DNA of 7,492 nucleotides, from NCBI GenBank assembly GCA_022798155.1, contig JAAWLY010000107.1, positions 1 through 7,492 of the forward strand, read 5' to 3'. This document shows positions 1 to 5,179 of the stretch, one piece after another. The notes under the pieces are model-generated. The model was not told where the DNA came from and did not search any database. It saw nothing but the letters and a program-made list of their open reading frames with translations. Position 1 is the first letter of the stretch. Each line of letters opens with the position of its first letter. The DNA comes from Lawsonibacter sp. (GTDB taxonomy: Bacteria > Bacillota > Clostridia > Oscillospirales > Oscillospiraceae). Both the position numbers and the translations under genes were made by a program.

Positions 1-1
1 A

Positions 2-367
2 TGTCTGTCCTGCCACAAGCGGTTCACTACCTACGAGACTATGGAGAGCCTACCCCTGATGGTGGTCAAGAAGGACGGCAGCCGCCAGAGCTTCGACCGA
101 AACAAAGTGCTGGGCGGCGTCATCCGGGCCTGTGAGAAGCGCCCCGTCCCTTATCAGGATATGGAGGCTCTGGTGGCGGAGATCGAGCAGGTCCTCCAGA
201 ACCAGATCGAGCGGGAGGTCAGCTCCGCCCAGATCGGCGAGCTGGTTATGGAACGGCTGAAAAAGCTGGACGAGGTGGCCTATGTCCGCTTCGCCTCCGT
301 CTACCGGGAGTTTAAAGACATCGACACCTTTATGGCCGAGCTCAACCAGCTGATGAAAAACAAATAG
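2..367 (+). CDS. nrdR: Transcriptional repressor NrdR, 5'-truncated by window edge
   Basis: This is the repressor of ribonucleotide reductase genes; it binds NrdR boxes and senses ATP/dATP through an ATP-cone domain. The reading frame is open from base 2, and the first visible residues are CLSCHKRFTTYET, the second zinc-ribbon knuckle (CxxC) followed by the family's KRFTTYE signature. The ATP-cone follows, from VVKKDGSRQSFDRNKV to about VRFASVYREFKD. 121 residues are visible; the family is about 150, so roughly the first 30, with the first Cys pair and the arginine-rich patch, lie outside the window. The ATG at 41 is internal, since the conserved Cys pair lies upstream of it in frame. The gene converges on gluQ and ends in a strong terminator. 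Identification is firm from motifs and length. Confidence 0.95.
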   Translation, partial: CLSCHKRFTTYETMESLPLMVVKKDGSRQSFDRNKVLGGVIRACEKRPVPYQDMEALVAEIEQVLQNQIEREVSSAQIGELVMERLKKLDEVAYVRFASVYREFKDIDTFMAELNQLMKNK

Positions 368-369
368 CG

Positions 370-400
370 ACAGGCCGCCCAGTCGGGCGGCCTGTTTTTA
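370..400 (+). terminator. Rho-independent terminator of nrdR
   Basis: A perfect 11-bp GC-rich stem (370-380 pairing with 385-395) has a 4-base loop and runs straight into a T tract at 395-399. It starts 2 bases after the nrdR stop. Its T tract contains the gluQ stop codon of the opposite strand (398-400), so the same hairpin sits directly behind gluQ. On the minus strand the bases after the stem are not T-rich at once, so it should work best for nrdR and only partly for gluQ. Confidence 0.9.
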
Positions 401-1294
401 TAATGTAAAGTCCTCCCTGGGCAGCTTTTCCCAGGAAAATAGGGGGACCAGTTCCCAGGGGGTGATGGCCTCAGCCCGGTCGATGAGATTGGCGGCGTGG
501 GCCAGCCGGCCCACCAGCTCTGGCGCGGCGTACTGCTCCTGAAGCCGGCCCAGCTCCTGATCCCGGTCCCGCTTGGCCAGGCGGCGGCCATCGGGCGAGA
601 GCAGCAGGGGCAGGTGGCCGTACTCCGGGTGGGGCAGGCCCAGCATTTCCTGGAGCCACAGCTGCCGGGGGGCGGAGGAGAGCAGATCGCTCCCTCGCAC
701 CACCTGACTTACCCCCATGGCGGCGTCGTCCACCACTACCGCCAGCTGATAGGCGTATACCCCGTCGGAGCGGCGGAGGATGAAGTCGCCGCAGTCCCGT
801 TTTAAGTTCTCTTTGTAATTTCCATACAACAAATCACAGATAGTTATTGTCTTTTCCGGCACCCGCACCCGCCATGCGGGCCGGCGGGTTTTTTCCATCT
901 CTGCCCGTTCGGCATCTGTCAGCCGGCCGCACCGGCCATCGTAGACCGCTGCGCCGTCGGAGCGGTGGGGCGCTGACGCCGCCAGCCGCTCGGCCCGGGT
1001 GCAGAAGCAGGGATAGCTCAGCCCCTGCCGCTCCAATTGGTGAAAGGCTTCGGCGTAGGCATCCGTCCGTTTGGACTGGTACACCGGCTGGCCGTCCCAG
1101 TCCAGGCCCAGCCACTCCAGGTCCCGCATCACCTGGTCGCAGTACTCCTGTTTGCACCGGTCCGGGTCCAGGTCCTCCAGCCGCAGCACCATCCCGCCCC
1201 CCGCATTCCGGGCGGCCAGCCAGGCCAGCAGACAGGACCACAGGTTGCCCAGGTGCATCCGCCCGCTGGGGCTGGGGGCGAAACGGCCGGTCAT
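398..1294 (-). CDS. gluQ: Glutamyl-Q tRNA(Asp) synthetase (YadB/GluQRS)
   Basis: A paralogue of the glutamyl-tRNA synthetase catalytic domain. It activates glutamate without tRNA and attaches it to the queuosine base at position 34 of tRNA-Asp. At 298 residues it lacks the anticodon-binding domain of GltX, as expected for GluQRS. The N-terminus RFAPSPSGRMHLGNL carries the HIGH-type motif (HLGN, residues 14-17). The KMSKS equivalent is RRLAKRD (about 237-243). Zinc ligands C96, C98, Y118 and C122 fit the GluQRS pattern. An AAAAGGAGG site 7 bases upstream supports the ATG at 1294. It runs in the same direction as the mltG-trhP group but is separated from it by a two-hairpin spacer, so it may have its own promoter. 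The alternative, a truncated GltX, is unlikely because both ends are intact. Confidence 0.93.
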   Translation of the reverse strand: MTGRFAPSPSGRMHLGNLWSCLLAWLAARNAGGGMVLRLEDLDPDRCKQEYCDQVMRDLEWLGLDWDGQPVYQSKRTDAYAEAFHQLERQGLSYPCFCTRAERLAASAPHRSDGAAVYDGRCGRLTDAERAEMEKTRRPAWRVRVPEKTITICDLLYGNYKENLKRDCGDFILRRSDGVYAYQLAVVVDDAAMGVSQVVRGSDLLSSAPRQLWLQEMLGLPHPEYGHLPLLLSPDGRRLAKRDRDQELGRLQEQYAAPELVGRLAHAANLIDRAEAITPWELVPLFSWEKLPREDFTL

Positions 1295-1310
1295 AGATAT
1301 GCCTCCTTTT

Positions 1311-1372
1311 GTTCCTTTTCTTTGAAAAGAAAAGGGACCGAAAAGAAACTTTGGCGCAAAACTTCGTTTTGC
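1311..1372. repeat. Two-hairpin intergenic palindromic element, possible terminator
   Basis: Two palindromes fill the gap between the DUF6487 gene and gluQ. The first (1356-1372) is a 7-bp perfect stem GCAAAAC/GTTTTGC with a 3-base loop, starting directly at the stop codon of the minus-strand gene. The second (1311-1338) is a 13-bp stem with one G-T pair, GTTCCTTTTCTTT against AAAGAAAAGGGAC. A 9-base direct repeat GAAAAGAAA occurs at 1324-1332 and 1340-1348. On the minus strand the first stem is followed by a T-rich stretch, so it could end the upstream transcript. The compound design resembles dispersed intergenic repeats, but only one copy is visible here. Confidence 0.5.
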
Positions 1373-1579
1373 TTACTCATATTCCACCACAACCCGCTTG
1401 CACTTGGCGCAGTGCCACGCCGGCACGGTCGGCATAGTCCAGAATTGCTTTGTCAGTGCGGCCTCCCCTTCCCGCTGATGTAACAGTGCGAATGTCCTAG
1501 CTTCCAGATTAAACACAATTGGCTTCCCGCTCTGCAAAAAGCCCTTCTTCATCTCCCGATTACACCAGGGACACAGCAT
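1373..1579 (-). CDS. DUF6487-like small zinc-ribbon protein
   Basis: A 68-residue protein with one CxxC near each end: MLCPWCNREMKKG at the start and WHCAKCKRVVVEYE at the end. Between them is a short strand-rich core containing LQSGKPIVF. This arrangement, CPxC-x-x-EMxxG followed much later by a C-terminal CxxCxxxxxxY, fits the DUF6487 (PF20097-type) family of firmicute zinc ribbons, whose function is unknown. Four cysteines (residues 3, 6, 57, 60) would bind one zinc ion. The start is 2 bases past the stop of the preceding metallopeptidase gene. Its ribosome site AAGAGGAG, 8 bases before the ATG, lies inside the end of that gene, so the two are probably translated from one message. The zinc-ribbon call is firm; the exact family is from memory of the pattern. 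Confidence 0.72.
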   Translation of the reverse strand: MLCPWCNREMKKGFLQSGKPIVFNLEARTFALLHQREGEAALTKQFWTMPTVPAWHCAKCKRVVVEYE

Positions 1580-1581
1580 GA

Positions 1582-1998
1582 TTAATTCTCCTCTTCGTAT
1601 TCCGCCAGCGCTTCCCGTAAAAACTCCAGGTCCTTGTCGTCCAGGGCGTGGAGACCGGCGGTCTCCTCCAGGTGGTGGGTAAACTCGTGGGCCACGGTGG
1701 CAAAGATCTCGTCCTTCCAGACCTCCTCGTCCTCCTCCTCCAGCAGGGCGGCGAAAGAGCCGTAGTACAGAAGGATGTACCGGCCCAGGCTGTCGTGGAC
1801 GTACTCCCCCATAATGTACATCTCCCCCGGGGGAAAATCTGGGTCGGGCAGGGCCTTTTCCTCCAACTGGATGCCCCCATCCAGGTCCTCAAAAAAGGCC
1901 TCCGGAAAATCCTGGGCGACCTCCTCCAGCCAGTCGCCCATTTGATCGTAGGCAGGGATCATGAACCGCATCTCCTCTACATTTAAATCATGCTTCAT
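1582..1998 (-). CDS. PF06262 (Zincin_1) family metallopeptidase
   Basis: A 138-residue, very acidic cytosolic protein with a zinc-protease motif HEFTH at residues 104-108 inside VAHEFTHHLEETAG. Upstream blocks FPEAFFEDLDGGI (31-43), GEMYIMGEYVHDSLGRYI (58-75) and LLYYGSF (76-82) are the usual landmarks of the clostridial form of this family, and the length is typical. The third metal ligand is probably one of the acidic residues in HALDDKD (117-123). Substrates are unknown for the family. No signal peptide or membrane segment is seen. The start overlaps the end of the preceding gene by 11 bases and has only a weak AAGGGA site, so translation is probably coupled. The C-terminus EYEEEN is followed closely by the DUF6487 gene. 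Confidence 0.85.
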   Translation of the reverse strand: MKHDLNVEEMRFMIPAYDQMGDWLEEVAQDFPEAFFEDLDGGIQLEEKALPDPDFPPGEMYIMGEYVHDSLGRYILLYYGSFAALLEEEDEEVWKDEIFATVAHEFTHHLEETAGLHALDDKDLEFLREALAEYEEEN

Positions 1999-2326
1999 AC
2001 AGGGTCCCTTGCCTACCCCAGAGCATGTTGGATAAATTTTCCCGCCCTATGTCTGTGACTATTTTATAGGCTGGCGCTCCCCGGATGCAGGTCCCAAAGA
2101 AGTAGATTTGACCGCACTCTGTACATTTCATATAGTGTTTTATGGTATAATGCTCCTCTTTATCCAAAAAATCATGTACTTCACTGAGTAAACAGTCTCC
2201 CGCGTACAGCTCTAATCGTTTCTGCATCCCCATCATCTTTACCATTTCAAGTATTGGGGAATAGTTCATAGGATCATCGGACGCACTTTGAAAAGCTGCT
2301 TTCAAAATACTACAGTTTTTGCACAT
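1988..2326 (-). CDS. Unrecognised cysteine-motif protein, AT-rich gene
   Basis: I do not recognise this 112-residue protein. It begins MCKNC (CxxC at residues 2-5) and has a second knuckle KCTECG (CxxC at 68-71), with lone cysteines at 45 and 80. The two pairs could form a zinc ribbon around an inserted helical part (about 20-60: SPILEMVKMMGMQKRLELY and DCLLSEVHDFLDKEEHY). No membrane segment is present. It is read from an AAGAGGG site 6 bases upstream of the ATG and starts 18 bases after the trhP stop; its TGA overlaps the next start by 11 bases. The four rows covering 2101-2340 hold 92 G/C in 240 bases (38%), against about 65% in trhP next door, which suggests a recently acquired gene inserted into the operon. 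The zinc role is inference. Confidence 0.75.
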   Translation of the reverse strand: MCKNCSILKAAFQSASDDPMNYSPILEMVKMMGMQKRLELYAGDCLLSEVHDFLDKEEHYTIKHYMKCTECGQIYFFGTCIRGAPAYKIVTDIGRENLSNMLWGRQGTLYEA

Positions 2327-2344
2327 ATCTATCCCTCTTCATGA

Positions 2345-3565
2345 TCAAGGCGACAGGTCCGCCTTCCGCCGCAGCAATGACAGGGGCGGGACGGGCTGGG
2401 GCAGCTTCATACGGAACACCATCTGGGGGTGGCGGACCTCCTCCAGGGGGGCACTGTCAGAGTCCCACAGGGCCTCCACTGTAAAGGCCTGGGGCCTGAC
2501 ATCGGGCCCCACCAGCTCCAGGACATCCCCCACGGCAAACTTGTTATTCAGGGTGAGGACGGCGTTCCCATCCCCATCGCAGGCCCGCACCTTTGCCACG
2601 ATCTGCCAATCCCGGACATACCGGGCGTCGTCGGTGAACTGCCCCGGCTGGCCGTAGAAGAAGCCGGTGGAGTAATGCCGGTGGCTGATGTGCTCCACCT
2701 CGTCCCGCCACACCGCTTCCAGGGGGACTCCCGCAGCCGCCGCGTCGATGGCATGGCGGTAGGCCCCGGTGACGATGGCGGCGTAGTAGGCCGACTTGGC
2801 CCGGCCCTCCAGTTTGATGGAGTCCACCCCCGCCTCCATCAGCTCGGGGACATGGTCAATCATGCACATATCCCGGGAATTCATAATGTAGGTCTCCCCG
2901 TTCTCCTCGTAGACGGGGAAGTACTCCCCCGGCCGCTTCTCTTCCATCAGGGCGTACTGGTAGCGGCAGGGCTGGGCGCAGGAGCCCCGGTTGGAGTCCC
3001 GGCCTGTCATGTAGTTGGACAGCAGGCACCGCCCCGAGTAGCTGACGCACATGGCCCCGTGGGCGAATACCTCGACCTCCAGCTCTGGGGGCGTCTTGGC
3101 CCGGATCTCCCGGACCTCCTCCAGGGACAGCTCCCGGGCCAGGATCACCCGGCTGGCTCCCAGCTCGTGCCAGGCCCGGGCGGACTGGTAGTTGACGATG
3201 CTGGCCTGGGTGGAGATGTGGGGCTGGACGTGGGGGGCATATTTTTTCGCCAGGGCCAGGACGCCCACGTCGGCCAAAATGACGGCGTCCACCCCCAGCG
3301 CCTCCAGGTACTCCAGCCACTGGGGCAGACGGCCCACCTCCTCGTTCCGGGGCATGGTGTTGCAGGTGACATGAACCCGGACTCCGTGGGCCTGGCACAA
3401 TTCCACGGCGGTCTTTAGCGCCTCGGGGGAGAAATTTCCGGCAAAGGAGCGCATCCCAAAGGTATTTCCCGCCAGATAGACGGCGTCCGCGCCGTAGGCC
3501 ACCGCCATTTCCAGCCGCTCCATATCCCCCGCCGGGGCAAGGAGTTCCATTTTCTTGAACGCCAT
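2345..3565 (-). CDS. trhP: Peptidase U32 family tRNA hydroxylation protein TrhP
   Basis: The 406 residues match the long U32 form (YegQ, Bacillus YrrO), which is not a proven protease but takes part in prephenate-dependent 5-hydroxyuridine formation at U34 of tRNAs. The N-terminus ELLAPAGDMERLEMAVAYGA is the classic U32 opening. The family signature EVFAHGAMCVSYSGRCLLS spans 165-183. Cysteines 173, 180, 196 and 234 have spacing like the iron-sulphur ligands of the relative UbiU; C200 is an extra. MNSRDMCMID and DSIKLEGR (around 228-255) are further conserved blocks, and a C-terminal beta domain follows (about 320-395). The start at 3565 has a GAGGG site 6 bases away; the ATG five codons later has none. 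mltG lies upstream, as in the Bacillus yrrL-yrrO cluster, which supports TrhP over RlhA or UbiU. The specific tRNA role is inferred. Confidence 0.87.
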   Translation of the reverse strand: MAFKKMELLAPAGDMERLEMAVAYGADAVYLAGNTFGMRSFAGNFSPEALKTAVELCQAHGVRVHVTCNTMPRNEEVGRLPQWLEYLEALGVDAVILADVGVLALAKKYAPHVQPHISTQASIVNYQSARAWHELGASRVILARELSLEEVREIRAKTPPELEVEVFAHGAMCVSYSGRCLLSNYMTGRDSNRGSCAQPCRYQYALMEEKRPGEYFPVYEENGETYIMNSRDMCMIDHVPELMEAGVDSIKLEGRAKSAYYAAIVTGAYRHAIDAAAAGVPLEAVWRDEVEHISHRHYSTGFFYGQPGQFTDDARYVRDWQIVAKVRACDGDGNAVLTLNNKFAVGDVLELVGPDVRPQAFTVEALWDSDSAPLEEVRHPQMVFRMKLPQPVPPLSLLRRKADLSP

Positions 3566-3599
3566 TCGCGTCCCTCATTTCCGTCATATTTACAGGTTA

Positions 3600-3623
3600 C
3601 GGGCCGCCGAAGGCGGCGGCCCG
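3600..3623 (-). terminator. GC-rich hairpin between mltG and trhP, weak terminator or attenuator
   Basis: A perfect 10-bp stem (3600-3609 with 3614-3623) and a 4-base loop lie 11 bases after the mltG stop. On the transcribed minus strand the stem is followed by TAACCTGTAAAT, not a T run, so it is unlikely to be an efficient terminator. It may lower trhP expression relative to mltG or protect the mltG message end. Confidence 0.5.
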
Positions 3624-3634
3624 CTGAATTAGAA

Positions 3635-4816
3635 TCAATTGGAATTATACCGCTCCTGGCTGGCGATGAAGCTCTGCAGCTGGTCATAGGTGCGGAAGAA
3701 GTGGTGGGTATTGTCGTCGCCCAGCGCATAGTAGAAGTCCTTGCTGTCGGAGGGTTTCAGGGCGGCCACAATAGACTCCATGCCCGGGTTGGCGATGGGT
3801 CCGGGGGGCAGTCCCTTATACAAATAGGTGTTGTAGGGGGAGTCGATGTTCCGGTCTGACTCTACCGGCTCTCTGCCGCCGTTGATATAGACCAGGGTGG
3901 CGTCGATCTGGAGGTAGCCCTGGGTACCGGCGCTGGGGTTCTCCAACCGGTTGTGGATGACGGCGGAGATGTCCTCCCGGTCCTCGCCGGTGGTCTCCCG
4001 CTCGATCATGGACGCAATGGTGAGCACCTCCCGAAGGGTGTAGCCCGACTCCTCCACCTGCTCCATGATACTGTCGGTAATCACCTCGCTGTCGAAATAG
4101 ACCAGCAGCTTGTTCAGGGCATAGATCGGGTCGTGGGGGGTGTAGAAGTCGTAGGTGGCGGGCATCAGATAGCCCTCCAGCCGGTGGTAGTCCCCCAGAG
4201 GGACCACATTCTGGAGAAAATCGAAGGAGTAATCGTGGTTTGCGGCGGCGTCCTGCAGCTCCTCTATGTCAGCGGCCACCCCTTTCTCTACCAGCAGGCT
4301 GAAAATCTGGTCAACGGTGTAGCCCTCGGGGATGCTCACCCGCACTTGGGCCCGGTTGGCGGAGTTGGCCCGCATACCGGCCAACAGCGCCCGGTAATCC
4401 ATGTCGGTATCCAGGGTGTAGGTGCCCACCGACAGGGAGTCCTTCTTGTGGGTGATGGTGGCAAAGAGCTTGAACAGGGACTTATACTCAATCATCCCCT
4501 CCTTTTTCAGACGGTCCGCCACGCTGTCGAAGTCCTCGTCCGCCGTGATGGTAAAGGTGATCTCCTTGTGGGGCTGCTTATTCAGGGCCAGCACGTCCTC
4601 GGCGCACACCCAGCCCACACAGGCCAGAAGAATGGACACACCGATGACCGCCGTTACATACAGCAGCACCAGGCCCGCTGTGCGGCCGGCGGAGCGCCGT
4701 TTTTTTCTGGGCCGCCGGGACTGCGGCCGGCTCTCGCCGGATTCCTCATGCTCCCGCCGGCCGGGGGAGCGGCCGTTTCCGCTCCGGCGCTCACGCTCAT
4801 AATAATCTTGTGACAT
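3635..4816 (-). CDS. mltG: Endolytic murein transglycosylase MltG
   Basis: MltG (YceG-like, PF02618) cleaves nascent glycan strands in the membrane and helps set their length. From the ATG at 4816 the protein has 393 residues. A long, very basic and polar cytosolic tail (1-46, with RRPRKKRRSAGR near its end) leads to one membrane segment, about 47-71. A LysM-like subdomain (about 85-160) and the catalytic domain follow, outside the cell. LEGYLMPATYDF (213-224), the catalytic-glutamate block IASMIERET (267-275; E272 aligns with E. coli E218) and LPPGPIANPG (336-345) are all present, so it should be active. A TTG 48 bases further upstream is in frame but has no ribosome site. trhP follows 69 bases later, an arrangement also known from Bacillus. 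Upstream is the divergent miniprotein gene. Confidence 0.95.
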   Translation of the reverse strand: MSQDYYERERRSGNGRSPGRREHEESGESRPQSRRPRKKRRSAGRTAGLVLLYVTAVIGVSILLACVGWVCAEDVLALNKQPHKEITFTITADEDFDSVADRLKKEGMIEYKSLFKLFATITHKKDSLSVGTYTLDTDMDYRALLAGMRANSANRAQVRVSIPEGYTVDQIFSLLVEKGVAADIEELQDAAANHDYSFDFLQNVVPLGDYHRLEGYLMPATYDFYTPHDPIYALNKLLVYFDSEVITDSIMEQVEESGYTLREVLTIASMIERETTGEDREDISAVIHNRLENPSAGTQGYLQIDATLVYINGGREPVESDRNIDSPYNTYLYKGLPPGPIANPGMESIVAALKPSDSKDFYYALGDDNTHHFFRTYDQLQSFIASQERYNSN

Positions 4817-4824
4817 AGGGTCAG

Positions 4825-4829
4825 CTCCT
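4825..4829 (-). promoter_or_regulatory. Ribosome binding site deciding the mltG start
   Basis: On the minus strand TAGGAG lies 8 bases before the ATG at 4816. The upstream in-frame TTG at 4864 is preceded by GGCCCGCCC, which does not look like a ribosome site. This favours the shorter protein of 393 residues. Confidence 0.8.
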
Positions 4830-4852
4830 AACAAATTTTCCCGGCCCCCTGT

Positions 4853-4881
4853 CACCAGGGACAAGGGCGGGCCATAGAATA
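4853..4881 (+). promoter_or_regulatory. Sigma-K-like promoter for the cysteine-rich miniprotein
   Basis: The plus strand reads CACC (4853-4856), a gap of exactly 16 bases, then CATAGAATA (4873-4881). The Bacillus subtilis sigma-K consensus, used in the mother cell late in sporulation, is mACm, 16 bases, CATAnnnTA; every specified base fits. The CATAnnAT part also fits sigma-E at -10, but no sigma-E -35 is evident. Transcription would begin near 4888, giving a leader of about 47 bases. No convincing sigma-A pair was found here. This is a motif match only. Confidence 0.55.
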
Positions 4882-4889
4882 GTACAGAA

Positions 4890-4910
4890 CGCGGGGACAG
4901 CGTCCCGGCG
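4890..4910 (+). other. Hairpin in the presumed miniprotein 5' leader
   Basis: GGGAC (4894-4898) pairs with GTCCC (4902-4906) around loop AGC; beyond a G-G mismatch, CGC (4890-4892) pairs with GCG (4908-4910). If transcription starts near 4888 this stem would form the extreme 5' end of the message and could stabilise it. ATTTT follows at 4913-4917, so a weak terminator is an alternative reading. Confidence 0.4.
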
Positions 4911-4934
4911 CGATTTTAAGAGAGGTGAAACATC

Positions 4935-5102
4935 ATGTTCTGTGGAAACAACGGTTGGGGCGGCAACGGTGCGCTGTGGATCATCATTCTGATCCTCATT
5001 CTGTTTGGATGCGGCGGCTGCGGAAACGGCTGTGGGAACAACTGCGGCTGCGGCAGCAATGACTGCGGCTGTGGAGACAACGACTGCGGCTGCGGCTGCT
5101 GA
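4935..5102 (+). CDS. Cys/Gly-rich miniprotein with short hydrophobic segment, putative spore-coat type
   Basis: A 55-residue protein in three parts: an Asn/Gly-rich head (MFCGNNGWGGNG, 1-12), a 12-residue hydrophobic core (ALWIIILILILF, 13-24), and a tail (25-55) of Cys, Gly, Asn and Asp. Eleven residues are Cys (3, 26, 29, 33, 37, 39, 44, 46, 51, 53, 55) and 17 are Gly. The head plus hydrophobic core recalls the tiny YjcZ-type sporulation proteins, and the tail recalls cross-linked or metal-binding coat proteins; neither is a proven homologue. AGAGGTG lies 7 bases before the ATG, and the frame closes with TGA right after the last Cys. The core is short for a full membrane helix. It stands alone on the plus strand between minus-strand genes, behind a sigma-K-like site. 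No peptide-modifying enzyme is nearby. Confidence 0.82.
   Translation: MFCGNNGWGGNGALWIIILILILFGCGGCGNGCGNNCGCGSNDCGCGDNDCGCGC
5043..5099 (+). repeat. 21-base (7-residue) tandem repeat inside the miniprotein gene
   Basis: Residues 37-55 read CGCGSND, CGCGDND, CGCGC: two full seven-residue units and a partial third, encoded by near-identical 21-base units starting at 5043, 5064 and 5085. A degenerate version with Cys at 26, 29 and 33 precedes it. Slippage or unequal exchange could change the copy number between strains. Confidence 0.85.
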
Positions 5103-5127
5103 GTCCGGCGCCTACACAAGGGAAAGC

Positions 5128-5162
5128 GGGCGGGAGAGCAATCTTCCGCTCTTTTCCCGCCC
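5128..5162. terminator. Inverted repeat between convergent genes, possible shared terminator
   Basis: GGGCGGGA (5128-5135) pairs with TCCCGCCC (5155-5162), and GAGC (5136-5139) with GCTC (5148-5151), leaving a 3-base bulge and an 8-base loop. It lies between the miniprotein stop (5102) and the DJ-1 stop (5180), where a two-way terminator would be expected. Neither side has a clean T run: CATTTTGGG follows on the plus strand and GCTTTCCC on the minus. Confidence 0.5.
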
Positions 5163-5179
5163 CATTTTGGGACAGGCTC

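Noticed and set aside
2429..3418. Long plus-strand open frame of 329 codons opposite trhP
   Set aside because: It is antisense to a well-conserved gene; its Gly/Val/Leu/Pro-rich product is a product of GC-rich codon use, with no ribosome site or known motif.
3548..3550. trhP starting at the second Met (five codons in)
   Set aside because: The first ATG at 3565 has GAGGG at 6 bases; the second has no ribosome site, though the conserved U32 opening begins there.
3953..4813. Plus-strand open frame of 286 codons opposite mltG
   Set aside because: It lies wholly within mltG on the other strand; the composition is His/Gly/Val-rich and no motif is visible.
4817..4864. mltG starting 16 codons earlier at a TTG
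   Set aside because: No ribosome site precedes the TTG, while the ATG at 4816 has TAGGAG at 8 bases.
4876..4904. Minus-strand sigma-A promoter for mltG with TATTCT as the -10 box
   Set aside because: The -10 fits only four of six bases and the position 17 bases upstream reads GACGCT, far from TTGACA.
4935..5102. Miniprotein as a thiazole- or lanthionine-type modified peptide precursor
   Set aside because: Cys/Gly repeats resemble such cores, but there is no cyclodehydratase, radical SAM, lanthionine synthetase, leader protease or dedicated transporter in the window, and the hydrophobic core is unlike a leader. Not excluded if the enzymes are elsewhere.
4916..5119. Minus-strand open frame giving a Gln/Pro-repeat peptide
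   Set aside because: It is the antisense reading of the miniprotein's repeats. The plus frame has a ribosome site, a coherent three-part protein and a promoter-like match; the minus frame has none.
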